Shown in pieces: positions 35,001 to 47,700 of a DNA stretch of 64,000 bases. The stretch covers positions 310,001 through 374,000 of the forward strand of contig JAFBJZ010000891.1 of the NCBI GenBank assembly GCA_016785225.1. Direction: 5' to 3'. The notes under the pieces are model-generated. The model did not search any database and was not told where the DNA came from. It was given only the letters and a program-made list of their open reading frames with translations. Origin of the DNA: Psettodes erumei (Eukaryota > Chordata > Actinopteri > Pleuronectiformes > Psettodidae). Within the stretch, counting starts at the first letter, position 1. Every line of letters starts with the position of its first letter. Made by a program: the position numbers and the translations under genes.

Positions 35001-38000
35001 AACCCTCTGGATTTACAAGGGTCTAATGATGGAACAGCAGTTTCCTATAGGGGTTTATCTCTAAGACGGTGAACATCAATTTTTGATTCATGTTACACAC
35101 TGCCAATATATGAGGTAACTATCAATACAGAAGTTCTCATTTAGACAACACTGCAAAAATACAAATGCTGAAACTAAGCAATCCATGATTAAATAGAACT
35201 GTATTGATCACACAAGTCGTCACAGTGCTGTATCACAGTATCTGAGAACTACTGGAGTAGGGTGTACATGTGTCCCTGCTTTAATGAAAGCAGAGTCAGT
35301 GTGCACTGATCCTGGGCCTGTTTCCATCCTTGTCCTCAGCAGGACTGAGAGCATTGCGGGCGTCCCTCACCTCGCTGGTCATCTTGATGAGGAGAGCGGC
35401 AGCCTCTGAGAATTTCCCCTGACTCTTCAGTACCTCAGTGCTGAGTAACACACATCGCTCAGCCAGCACCATGTTCCTGTAGTGGGTAGAGGGAAGAGCT
35501 GTGTTCAGGAGACAAATGTACCACAGACACTGTGAGGATTTCAGAAGTGCCACTCCAGTTGAACTCCTGTGCCAGATATGATACTCCAATAAGTTACATT
35601 CTGTGATACAGTTTGCGGTGTTGTGAGTGACATCGTGGTGAAGAGGGGTTTGGAAGTTGGGGTAAGGTTGTTTCAAACATTTAAGTTAATTCATTCATTT
35701 TTTCCATAATGGTCAGTTGTTTTAAAAATCTTAGATGGGATTTATGAAGCTTGAGAATAATTGTAGCTATATTTGACAACCAAAGTGTTTCACAGTGATC
35801 AATACTGAACACACACTCGACCAAACCTCCTTTCTGAGCCAGACAAAACACTGCTGTCACAGGCAAAACATCAAGGTTTACATACAAATATTAAAAGAAG
35901 ATTAAGAAATCACGGAACCAGACAAATGAAGCACCTGAAACATTTTCTGTAAAGTAAGATATATTCCCTTTGGTGGGCCAACAACTCAAAACTTGTTAAC
36001 ATGGAAAGAGTACAGAAACAAAAAATGACTTGACGAGGTCATACTTGCAGACATCTCTGTACGTCTGTATCGCAGAGTCCATGTAGTGTGCTGGGTATGG
36101 TCTGGGTGCTCCGGCGAGCAGAAAGGCCGACACTGCAGCCATCTCCTACAGAAGGTGGCCACACGTGGACATAGGGGAGAGGATCGAGGCATTGAGAAAA
36201 AAAACAACTGTATGTGCAGGAGTTTAAGTGAGTTGAATGTGTGTGTGTGTGTGTGTGCGCGTGTGTGTGTTGAATGGATGAGCAGTAAAATTGCTCAGAT
36301 AAATCCCGTCAGGGGCTTTGCTGGTGACTACTGCTATCTCATGCAAGTCGGTCGTTTCACTGAGCTTATGACTCTTCCCTGCTGAGATGCTGTGTCACAC
36401 AGCTACTATAACAGCTTCTTCTACCATGGATGATTTTAAAAATTTCATTTCGTGTTGAACTACCTTTTCAAGAGGCCCGCTTAAGACCAAGCACAGTCGA
36501 TGTGAGTGTGCATGCTCTCACCAGTGCTCCTGCAGCGTACAGCAAGGCCTGGTCTGACTGGAAGTCTTTCTTGGCAGTGTGGTAACAGCTGTAGGCCAGC
36601 TCGTAGTGCTGAACCAGGAAACACAGGTCGGCCATCTTCCTGATCTGCAACTCGGGGGCTTCTGGGGGATATCTGATGTCACAGATGTGAGGTGTCAAAG
36701 CATCAAGGTACAGAATACAGCATGTCTGTTGTATGTAGAAATGCACAGGAGGCCTGTTGAAGTGTCATGTAGAGTGTGGTAGTGGGAGCTTACAGAAGGC
36801 CACACGTGCTCTTTGGCTCACTGATGCTCTTCTCTGGAGCCTTTCCTCCACCAAACCACTTCTTGGTCGCAGTGAACAGAGAGCGGCTCAGACCTTTCCT
36901 GGAGACCAGCTGTGGAAAGAAAGGCAGGTCATGTGACTCCAGTGGAGCTGACTGTGCAAAAGCATGTGTTGCTTTTGTAAGCCACTGTTTCTAATCCAGG
37001 TGCAGCCGCTGTGGTGTAAAATGAAGTGTGGAATAGGTGGCCACATGGTGGCATCACTGCTCCCAAACCACAACATCTCCAGTTTTAAGACGTTATACTA
37101 ACAAACAAAGAGGCAAAATCCAATTAAAATATTACAAGGTTAAAAAAGGGTAAATATATACATAACACATCCTTTGCATGTTTACTGAAATCATCCAGTT
37201 GCCAGTCAATGCGGTCTAATCCGAGGTGAGAGACGTTAAATCAACTGTATGGGCATTTTAGAGGATATGGTCTGTTGAACTGCACTGTTTTGCACAGATC
37301 ATTCTACTATTTATATTAATAGGGGTAGGCTTCATAACAGAAATATATGTATGCTGCAACACCTTTCAACAGCATCACAAACTGCACCCTCCACAATGAG
37401 TTTAATCAACATTTGGCATCTCAATATCACCGTCAGTTAGATGTAGTCACACTGAAAGATATACTGTGTGTATGCATCTCTGTGAATAACTGCATAACTG
37501 AACAAAATATTTCAGGAGAAACTGATCACATTTGTAAGCTTGGAGAGTATTCTAGTGATTCAGTCACAATTGAAGGTGAATTGAAACAGATCCAGGGTCA
37601 GGAGCTGGAGTACTACCTGGTCATTGAGCTGTCTGATGTTCTTCTCCACGTGTGGCAGGAGGCCTCTAAAGGTAAACTCCTGGATGAACTGTCTGATGCG
37701 GTCATGGTCGTTCAGGGTCAGACACACCCCGTGGCTCCCTGCTCCTCCCGCCACGCTCTCCAGATCTCGAGCGACTTTCTTGGGAGCGGCGGTGGAGTCG
37801 CTGAGGGCCTGCAGGCTCCGGGAGCTGCTGACTGTGTCCAGCTGGAGAGGATGGCTGTCCTGGCTGTTGGACACCGCGCCTGTGGGAAGCAGTGTCACAG
37901 TTAAGCTCACTCACGGCTCGGTGACCTTTAGTCTTCACTTGCATGACCAGAGCTTTCATTCGTCAAAGTAACCAGCAACATACAGGTGTGGGGATAGTGG

Positions 38001-38677
38001 AGTGACTGTCCACCTGCACTACTGTCTTTACTGTGTTCTGCAGGTAAGATGGTGATATTATTAAGGGGGACTGTGCTGGTGCAAATGTTGATGCTCTATG
38101 ACCTTAGTGGCACTGTGTTGTTTATTGTGGGAGTTTTATGAGTCACTTGCACGGGGCCCTTGTGTGAGATGTTCCTGTGACTTGTACTGAGCAGAGATTA
38201 TATTTGTCAAATGTTCAACACATGTTGAGCTCAAGTGAATATGTAACATTTGATTATTGTTCATTTGGTTGAATCAGACCATGAGGATCTCAGTGGACGT
38301 GAGGGAAGCAGAAAACGCTGTGTGGCCATTGTCATCCTAAAGTTTTCTATTGTTTATATGAATTTACAGTGATAATGGATCCATGCTAACAATCCAAACT
38401 AAAAAATTCCCGCGGAAATTTTGACATGTGCATGCTGCTGTGTACCGGAACCGAACCTGCCACGCTGGAATAAAAAACAAAACACGTCGGAAATGTGGCC
38501 TCAAACGGTGTACTCAGGCGCAATAGTTCCTATTGCAGAGTGTTTGTGTCTGTGTGCATATTTGTTTGTGTGTCTCTGTGTGCATCTGTGCAGCTGGATG
38601 GGTGTGCGCATGTCTCAATGTGTGTATGTCTGTGTGTATGTGTTAGTATGTCTCTGTGTGGGTGTGCCAGTATCACA

Positions 38678-38723
<46 letters not shown>

Positions 38724-41700
38724 TTTACATTGCAGTTAGTGTAAGGGTAAGGCTCAGGCAAGGCACAGTTATGGGGAGAGTTAGGCTGAGTCCATAAGAA
38801 ACAAATGGAAGGCACTCTAAGAGCAGCTCAGCTGACAAACATGTATGTGTGTTTGTCGGGAGGGGTCAAGAGAAGGCTTCTGATTGGCTGACTGGAATCA
38901 GCTTTGCATAGAAATGCACAGCACTTGACTGCTGAGAGGCCCCCAATCCCAATGATAAGTGATTGAGCGCGATGCCCCCGAACAAAATTGCCTCACGTCA
39001 AAACCGTAGCTCGTATCGCCAAAATTTTTCAACAAGAGGAGTCACAAGACTTGGCCGAACGCACACGTGTGTGATTAATGTAGGTACTGGAAAAAATTAC
39101 CGCACAGTAACAGCTGTAAAACGCCACATATTCTCGATTTTGGGCCAGAGGAGTTCCAAGTTTAACATTGGAGCAGATGGAGCAGTTTAGGGGACCACCA
39201 CTGACAAAAAAACGTAAATCGTAGGGGCTTCGAACGTCGCACCGTCTGAACCAGCACAAATTTCTCTACGTTTTTATGTAAAATGGTGTGCGAGAAATTA
39301 AATGGGTGGGCGTGAGGATGGCTGAAACCCAAAAATGTGTGTGATGAGAAGAGAGGCTGAAAGTTAGTGCGTGATGTCATCAGTGACATCACCCACACTA
39401 GCCAACGCAATACAAACCCATTAAAGTTTGAAACATCTGAAAAGAGCATAAAACATAAATCGCGGTTTCAGAAAAATCGTGATATCGGTCAAAATGCCGA
39501 TTGGAACCAATAAAGTTTAATGTGTCATGACCCGTTTAAACTTTCAACCGTGTCTCTACGTCACAGTACGACGACACTGTGAGGCTCCATAGTTGGTGCG
39601 TTTGTCTTTTTCGTAAAATTTGCCGATCATTCCCCATTCATTCCTATGGGAAAAATCTCGCCGTTTTTCGCCCTTTTCCGTCGCCGTGGTAATGCCGAAC
39701 GCCAATAAAAGTCATAGCACACCAGTCCCAATTGGACCGCACGTTTTGATATAACGTGTGGCACTTTTCTCAAAGCTGCGGGACGAGTTAGCGAACAAAG
39801 TTTTTGATATAAGAATAATAAACGCGCACGACAGTAGTATATGCATTGCTTGCAATGCACAGTCTACTTTGTAGACTCCTTGCTGGAGCATTGCAAGCAT
39901 GCACATAATGAATCACTGCCCTGGTAATAGCTATATTTTAAAATCAGCATGAAAATGTGACCTTTATCAGGGGTAGAGCAGAAACACCAATGAATCAGTC
40001 CATGTGAATTTATAAAACGACAGCATTGTATGACTGGATCTTACAGTATGCGTTGTCTGCACCTGTTTATAGTTAAAATGAATGAAAAGCTTCTACTTCA
40101 GTTCAGTAAAACCCTGCTGCTGTCTGAAGGGAAGGGCACTGACATCCAGAAATCAACAGCCTCTGAAAAAGTGCTGCCCGCATTAAACATCCAACTGGCT
40201 GGTTCTGACTCCATATTCTGTCCTTTATGTAAGAGATGTCAGTACAGCGATTTATTAGTCCTGTCATTTTTTTCTTTATTAAACATCTGTACAAGGAACA
40301 CAGACTGACTTTAGGTGAGATCTCTCCCCTAAATGAAAATTGTTGAGTTATGTAATCAGTTACATCACACAATGTAATTCATGTCTTGATTGTGGTGATT
40401 GTGGTAGGAACACTGTATTTGTATGTGAGCATGTGAAGGAGCTATAGAATTGACTGACCTTTCTCTGTGGAGTGATGGCAATCCATTTCCACCGCCCCAA
40501 CGCTGTTCTCCACAGCAGCACTGTTCACGGCCAGCTCATCGAGCGCATCCTGCAGTGAAGACAGCGTTAACACCAGTCACATTACATGTGCTAATGACAA
40601 TCACCAGCAACCCTGCCATTACTGCTGCACCACATTATTAATGGTTCAGGTTGATCGCACTTCAGAGATGTGTAGGCCAGCAGCGGCACACTGCAGCCAC
40701 ACTTGCTGATTTGGTTTTCCAAACATGAACTGTGTTGGTGCCGTAGCTCATGATGCTGGACCATTCATTTCATCGCTAGATGTGAAGGACACCACAGTGC
40801 TTACCTGGCCATGCAGATGATTCCTGTGCAGGTACTGACTCCAGGGGTCTGGAATCTGTTCATCTTCTTCAGAGGAGAATGTGCGAGAGTTTATTTTCAA
40901 CAGATGGCAGCCCTGAGGACCATACCTCTGCTTCATATCCTCATACACCGTATCTGCCCTGGGGAAGGAGCAAGAACACCAAACACCACACAGTTCGCAA
41001 AGCATCTACAGCATGACCAATGGTTTGCTTTTTTTCTTCAATTCATTTAGAGCACATCTGTTTTCAAAAAAAAAGGGTTGCTTTTGTCTAACCATGCACT
41101 GATAACTTTTAAATCAAGAATCTTATCCCAAAACTAGTCATCTCATGTGTCATGGTTCTTCAACAGAGAAATGATCAGCGTGCATGGTGAAGGTCCCCTC
41201 TGTACCTCTGCTCATCCCCCTCGTTCACGTCATGCAGCAGAACGTAGTACTTGAGTGTGTTGGGGATAAACCATTTGGGGTTGGTGAAGTCTCCACTGTG
41301 CTGAACCCTGTGCTGCTCCTGGGACAGCTTGAGGAACTGCTCCACAGGGACTGCCTCGGTGGACGACACCACCAGCAGGCCTGTCATCGCCAGGACGTCA
41401 AGGACACAACACCACACCAAGTGGATCCAGAGAGGAGCAGATGGACTGATCCAGTACTTCTGATCATTATTATAATAATAATAATAATCGCTGTATGTCC
41501 TGAATTAGCAGGACATCCTCAACAAGCCAGTAATAACAGTATTTGAGGTTTGTTGTTTTTTTCCTGACAAATGCAAATCAACTGTAGATCTGTATTTGTG
41601 GCAAACCTTGCCTACATTTACTGAACTGAACTGCGTTAAAGTAGTTGCATAGCTGCATCATCATTGTGTTCAGTGGAAGGTCACATCTGATAATTTCCTA

Positions 41701-44700
41701 TCTTGGTGTCCATCTCTGATAACATTGTTGACAGCTCTGCACTTTAGCAGCTGGACTTTAGCTTTCCAGGCTGACAGGACCGGTTAATGATCACATCACA
41801 GAGCAGCCCAGAGTCTCACAGGTCCAGCTTCAGAACCTTTGAAGACCAGGTTCTTACTATGGCGATGAACACACAATGAAGATTTGCATTATCACACAAT
41901 AGATTTACTATATTTATATATGGGCTCAGTTGTGATGTCATGCATTTCTGTGAAGTAATCAGGATTTAGCTGCATTTGACTCAAAACTTGAACACATTTG
42001 TTTGTTTGTAAATATTTAACGTTACAGAGGCAGATTTAACATTTTGAGCCATGCTTTCAGAGCCAGAGGGGAAAGTTACCACTTTAAAAATAAAAGGAAC
42101 ACTAAAATAACACATCCTAGATGTGAATGAATGAAATATTCTTACGAAATACTTTGTTCTTTACATAGTTGAATGCGCTGACAACAAAATTACACAAAAA
42201 TGATCAATAGAAATCAAATTCATTTACCCATGGAGGTCTGGAGTCACACTCAAAATTAAAGTGGAAAAACACATTACAGGCTGATCCAACTTTGACGTAA
42301 TGTCCTTAAAACAAGTCAAAATGAGGCTCAGTAGTGTGTGTGGCCTCCACGTGCCTGTATGACCTCCCGACAATGCCTGGGCATGCTCCTGATGAGGTGG
42401 CAGATGGTATCCTGAGGGATCTCCTCCCAGACCTGGACTAAAGCATCCGCCAACTCCTGGACAGTCTGTGGTTCAACATGGTGTTGGTGGATGGAGTGAG
42501 ACATGATGTCCCAGATGTGCTCAATTGGATTCAGGTCTGGGGAACGGGCGGGCCAGTCCATAGCATCAATGCCTTCGTCTTGCAGGAACTGCTGACATAC
42601 TCCAGCCACATGAAGTCTAGCATTGTCTTAGATTAGGAGGAACCCAGGGCCAACTGCACCAGCATATGGTCTCACAAAGGGTCTGAGGATCTCATCTCGG
42701 TACCTAATTGCAGTCAGGCTACCTCTGGTGAGCACAAGGAGGGCTGTGCTGCCCCCCAAAGAAATGCCACCCAACACCATTACTGACCAACTGCCAAACT
42801 GGTCATGCCGGAAAACGTTGCAGGTAGCAGAATTACCCCAAAACTGAACCTAAAAAACTGTGTGCATGCCTGGTCTGAATTATTTGTGGAGCAGCTCATA
42901 TGCAAACATCAGTTTGTGTGTGGGAAATGGCATGTGCATGGTTCTGTGCTTATGCAATGATTTGAGCAGGTTGAAAATAACCAGTCACTATTTCATACTT
43001 CTGGCAAGTTCAATATGTACACAAAAAAGTGCCCACCACCATGTGACAAAAAGCAGAAACACCCAACAGACACTGCAGCTACGGGACACTAGAGGGAGAG
43101 GAGTGGGGCAGGACCGGGACGAGTATCCACACAGGAGCCGGGAGACAAAGATACCTGCGCAGTGCTCCGAGCGGCTGACTTCCAACAGTGTGTCTCTCCA
43201 GGCACTGTACCACGGGGTGCTAGCTTTAAGAGAGTGATCTGACAGGTGGAAGCAGAGAGCCGAGGCTAACGTTAGTAACAGGTCTCCTCTTTTCAAATGA
43301 GATCCTGCAGATGAAGTGTGGAACAAACCAGTCTGACAGTCAGCAGTCGGTCATCCAAACCCCCAAAGGCTGAGTCACTGCTCCACATACCAACAGTGTG
43401 CTCTTTATTTAAAGCAGACCAAAAACTACCAGTAATTCTTTCATAATAGTCTCATATTCCATACAGTCCAGGCTAGAAAGATTTGAACAGTTACACTTTT
43501 TTTAGTTCATGACTGAGATTTGATTTTGGAGGGTGATGCCGATACCAGTGGGTGTGTTTGATATTATAAATGCATGCACTTCAGGTCGCTGGCATGATGG
43601 TCACTTTGTATGGGAGATGAAAGGTTTTGCTCCAGGTCTTACTCGTTTCTGTTCACCTCTCTCTGGACAGGGAATGACACATGGAAATGAGCTTATAGCT
43701 ACATTTGGTACAAAACATCTTTTCTCTTTGTTTGACATTAATCTGATCTTTTTTTCATATATTTTTCAACATATTTTCTGCATTATGTTCTCTGAAAAAG
43801 TTCACATCTCTGTGATATCAGACATGATATACAGGTGCTGGCCAGTAAATTAGAATATCATCAAAAAGTTGAATTATTTCAGTAATTCCATTCAAAACGT
43901 GAAACTTGTATACTGTATACTTTCCTTCCACACATAGTGATATATTTCAGGTGTTTATTAATTTTCATTTTTATTATTACAACTGACAGCCAATGAAAAC
44001 ACCAAATTCAGTATCTCAGAAAATTAGAATATTCTGAAAAGGCTCAATATAGAAGACACCTGGTGCCACACTAATCAGCTGATTAACTCAAAACACCTGC
44101 AAAGGCCTTTAAAAGGTCCCTCAGTCTTGTTCTGAAGGCTCCACAATCATGGGGAAGACTTCTGACTTAACAGTTGTCCAAAAGATGACCATTGACACCT
44201 TGTACAAGGAGGGCAGGACACAAAAGGTGATTGCTAAAGAAGCTGGCTGTTCGCAGAGCTCTGTGTCCAAGCACATTAACAGACAGGCGAAGGGACGGAA
44301 AAATGTGGTAGAAAAAAGTGTACAAGCTCTAGGGATAACCGCACCCTGCAGAGAATTGTGACGACAAACCCATTCAAAAATGTGGGGGAGATCCACAAAG
44401 AGTGGACTGCAGCTGGAGTCAGCGCTTCAAGAACCACCACGAAGAGACGCATGAAAGACATGGGATTCAGCTGTCGCATTCCGTGTGTCAAGCCACTCTT
44501 GAAAAAGAAACAGCGTAAGAAGCGTCTCGCCTGGGCCAAGGACAAAAAGGACTGGACTGCTGCTGAGTGGTCCAAAGTTATGTTTTCCGATGAGAGCAAA
44601 TTTTGCATTTCCTTTGGAAATCAAGGACCCAGAGTCTGGAGGAAGAGCGGAGAAGCACAGAATCCACGTTGCATTAGGTCCAGTGTAAAGTTTCCACCGT

Positions 44701-47700
44701 CAGTGATGGTGTTGGGTGCCATGTCATCTGCCGGTGTTGGCCCACTCTGTTTCCTGAGGTCCAAGGTCAATGCAGCCGTCTACCAGGAAGTTTTAGAGCA
44801 CTTCATGCTTCCTGCTGCTGACCAACTTTATGGAGATGCAGATTTCACTTTTCAACAGGACTTGGCACCTGCACACAGTGCCAAAACCACCAGTACCTGG
44901 TTCAAGGACCATGGTATCCCTGTCCTTGATTGGCCAGCAAACTCGCCTGACCTTAACCCCATAGAAAATCTATGGGGTATTGTGAAGCGGAAGATGCAAT
45001 ACGCTAGACCCAACAATGCAGAGGAGCTGAAGACGAAACATAACACCTGAGCAGTGCCACAGACTGATCGAGTCCATGCCACGCCGCATTAATGCAGTGA
45101 TTGAGGCAAAAGGAGCCCCGACTAAGTATTGAGTGCTATACATGTGCATTCTTTATGTTCATTCTTTTCAGTTGGCCAACATTTAAAAAAAAAACATTTC
45201 TTTTCAATGGCCTTTTCAATATTCTAATTTTTAGAGATACCAAATTTGGAGTTTTCATTAGTTGTCACTTATAAATATCAAAATTAAAAGAAATAAACAT
45301 TGGAAATACATCGGTCTGTGTGCATTGCATGAATATAATGTACAAGTTTCACTTTTTGAATGGAATTACTGAGATAAATCAAGTTTTTGATGGTATTCTA
45401 ATTTACTGGCCAGCACCTGTACATCAATTTGAGATGCGAGCACACACAAAGATATGGGCAACAGACTGGTCAGTCACAGTGTGACTGGCCCCGGGAGCAT
45501 CTGTTTTATTACCAGTGTGATTATTGTGCAGTTTGGCCATTCAATCTGGCCACTGGTCCTGAGCAGAACACAGTGTGAACTGTGCTCTCATGGTTCCTGG
45601 ACGGAGGAGACCGGCACTCGTACTCACCACCAAGCTACCGTTGTTTTCAGTAGAGGGGAAGTTCATGAGTAGTTAACGGCCAGCATCATACTCATTGTGC
45701 TGTAGTGGTGTAACAATAAACACATTCATCCAGTGGTTTTCTGAGAAGTTCCCAGCTCAGACACAGTGTCTGCTCAGCTAAAGTCTGGTCATCTCATTTC
45801 ATGGGATTATTATTAGTCCAGCAGAAAAAACACCAGAAATAAAGTGATTGCTAACACAGAGACACTCCCCGGGTACCGCCCTCACTGTTTGTTTGATGTT
45901 TACCTTTAATGAATGTAGTGAAGGAATTTATACATAAAAAAATATATTAATTTGATTTTGTGTCAGGCGAGAACAGATCAAGTTTATACATCCTAAGGAA
46001 GTGCTGAGTGGATAAAATATGATGTGCTCTTACATAGACCTGACACATGTCACTTCGTCTGAAATGAAAATCAGCACTCATTAACCCATTAGGGGATTCA
46101 GAGTGACTTCAATTTTATACTTTGTTAGCATACGTGGATACAATGACCACCTTCTAAAACCCCTGTGGATTACAGCATATTAAATAGTCAAAACTAGCTC
46201 CACCTCAATCATCTCCATCAGTAAACTGTTGCCTATTAATCTTCAGTAGTAATAACAGCATATGATAACGCAGAGTGTAGCACTAACAGGGGCCAGTCTC
46301 TGCATTACATGTTGCTGACAGCATCACTTCAACATACACCCTTGTGTTGAACATTATTTAATGTGATGCGTTTCATCGTCTCTCTGCAGGTCTGTGTACT
46401 GCTTTATATTTTTATTTGTGGTTGGTGAAGTTTGTCATTCGGACGAGGAAGGAGGCACTGACTTAAAGGCTAAAGTCAGGGAGCAAAAGCCCTTGATACT
46501 GCAGCCTTACGCTGCAATATGCACACTGATGCAGACCTGTGGTTCTTTTAACATGGGTATACAGTGCATCCCCTGCCTATCACCTGTGTTTATTTTTTAA
46601 CTGCAAAATGTCCATCAGTTCTTATCTTGGCCAGAACCCTTTAATAATTAATAACTGTGTTATGTGCTTTGGTTTAAAAATGGACAACGGCGATGAGTCG
46701 TCAGCTGATCCCAGTGCAGCTCCAGTCCTTACCACTGAAGTTGAGGTCGTAGTCTCCTGCTGCGATCATGCTGGTCACCGTACCCTCCTGCAGCTGACAG
46801 GATAGCACCACTTCATTAAGCAGCCGGCGCTGGACGGGGCTGAGCACGGCAGACGCGGCGTTTGGGCTGGTCACCACATTGTTGACACAGATGCGCAGGT
46901 TTTTCACCACCTGCACCTGGTTGTTGGGGTCCCGGATGTGACCTGGAGAAGAGAGTGAGAGTGAACAACACTTTGCTCAGTTGTTCACTGCACTGCTGTT
47001 GGCCTGTATGTGGCCACAGTTCTTGTACAGTCTCAGCCATGTTCATTTTATTTGTAATGAAGTCAACATGTCAAAACATTTCTTGGTTGTGTTATAATTG
47101 GCCCTGTTTTAAGACATCATGAATCCTTATTCTGTACTTTTCCACTGAACCTATGTTCCAGTCTCTTACTTTTCACAGAATGTACATCCTTGTAAGGTCT
47201 GAAAATATAAGATAACATGACCAGTTAGAAATGTTTTGCATACCAGGAGGTAGTGCTGGGCAGTGTTTTTTTTTTTCTATGATATGAATTTTTCATATAC
47301 CCTAATACTGATGAGTGTGTAGCGTACAAAACGTTGGGAACGCAGAGCGGCGGAAAGTAGCGCCGCAGGACATTGTTTGAGAGGGGGTTGTTTTGCAGTT
47401 GCACCAAACAAGCAGCATGAGAGAGCACCGCCTGTGTTGAGTGGTGAACAAAACGAACAACCCCAGTGAAATTAGCGAAAGTGAAGTTTCAGAACAGACA
47501 AAAAATTAAAGAAGAAGAAGAACTGTTACCAAAACGAGGAGCCGTGTCTGTTGTATGGAGCTTCTTCGGCTATAAAAAAATCTGACGTCGATCAAACTAT
47601 TATGCAAATGTTGTCTGGCTAAAGTTGTAGCCACAGTTGTAGCAACACAAGCAATTTGCTCGCCCACAACAACAATCCAAATAATCCAACTGCCCTGTGA

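Noticed and set aside
37347..37904. 185-codon plus-strand open frame
   Set aside because: It is the antisense shadow of trappc8 exon 7 (37617-37879), which matches the family on the minus strand.
38421..38797. Two overlapping plus-strand frames of about 100 codons rich in Cys and Val
   Set aside because: They are the translation of the (TG)n tract and its flanks in a trappc8 intron, not genes.
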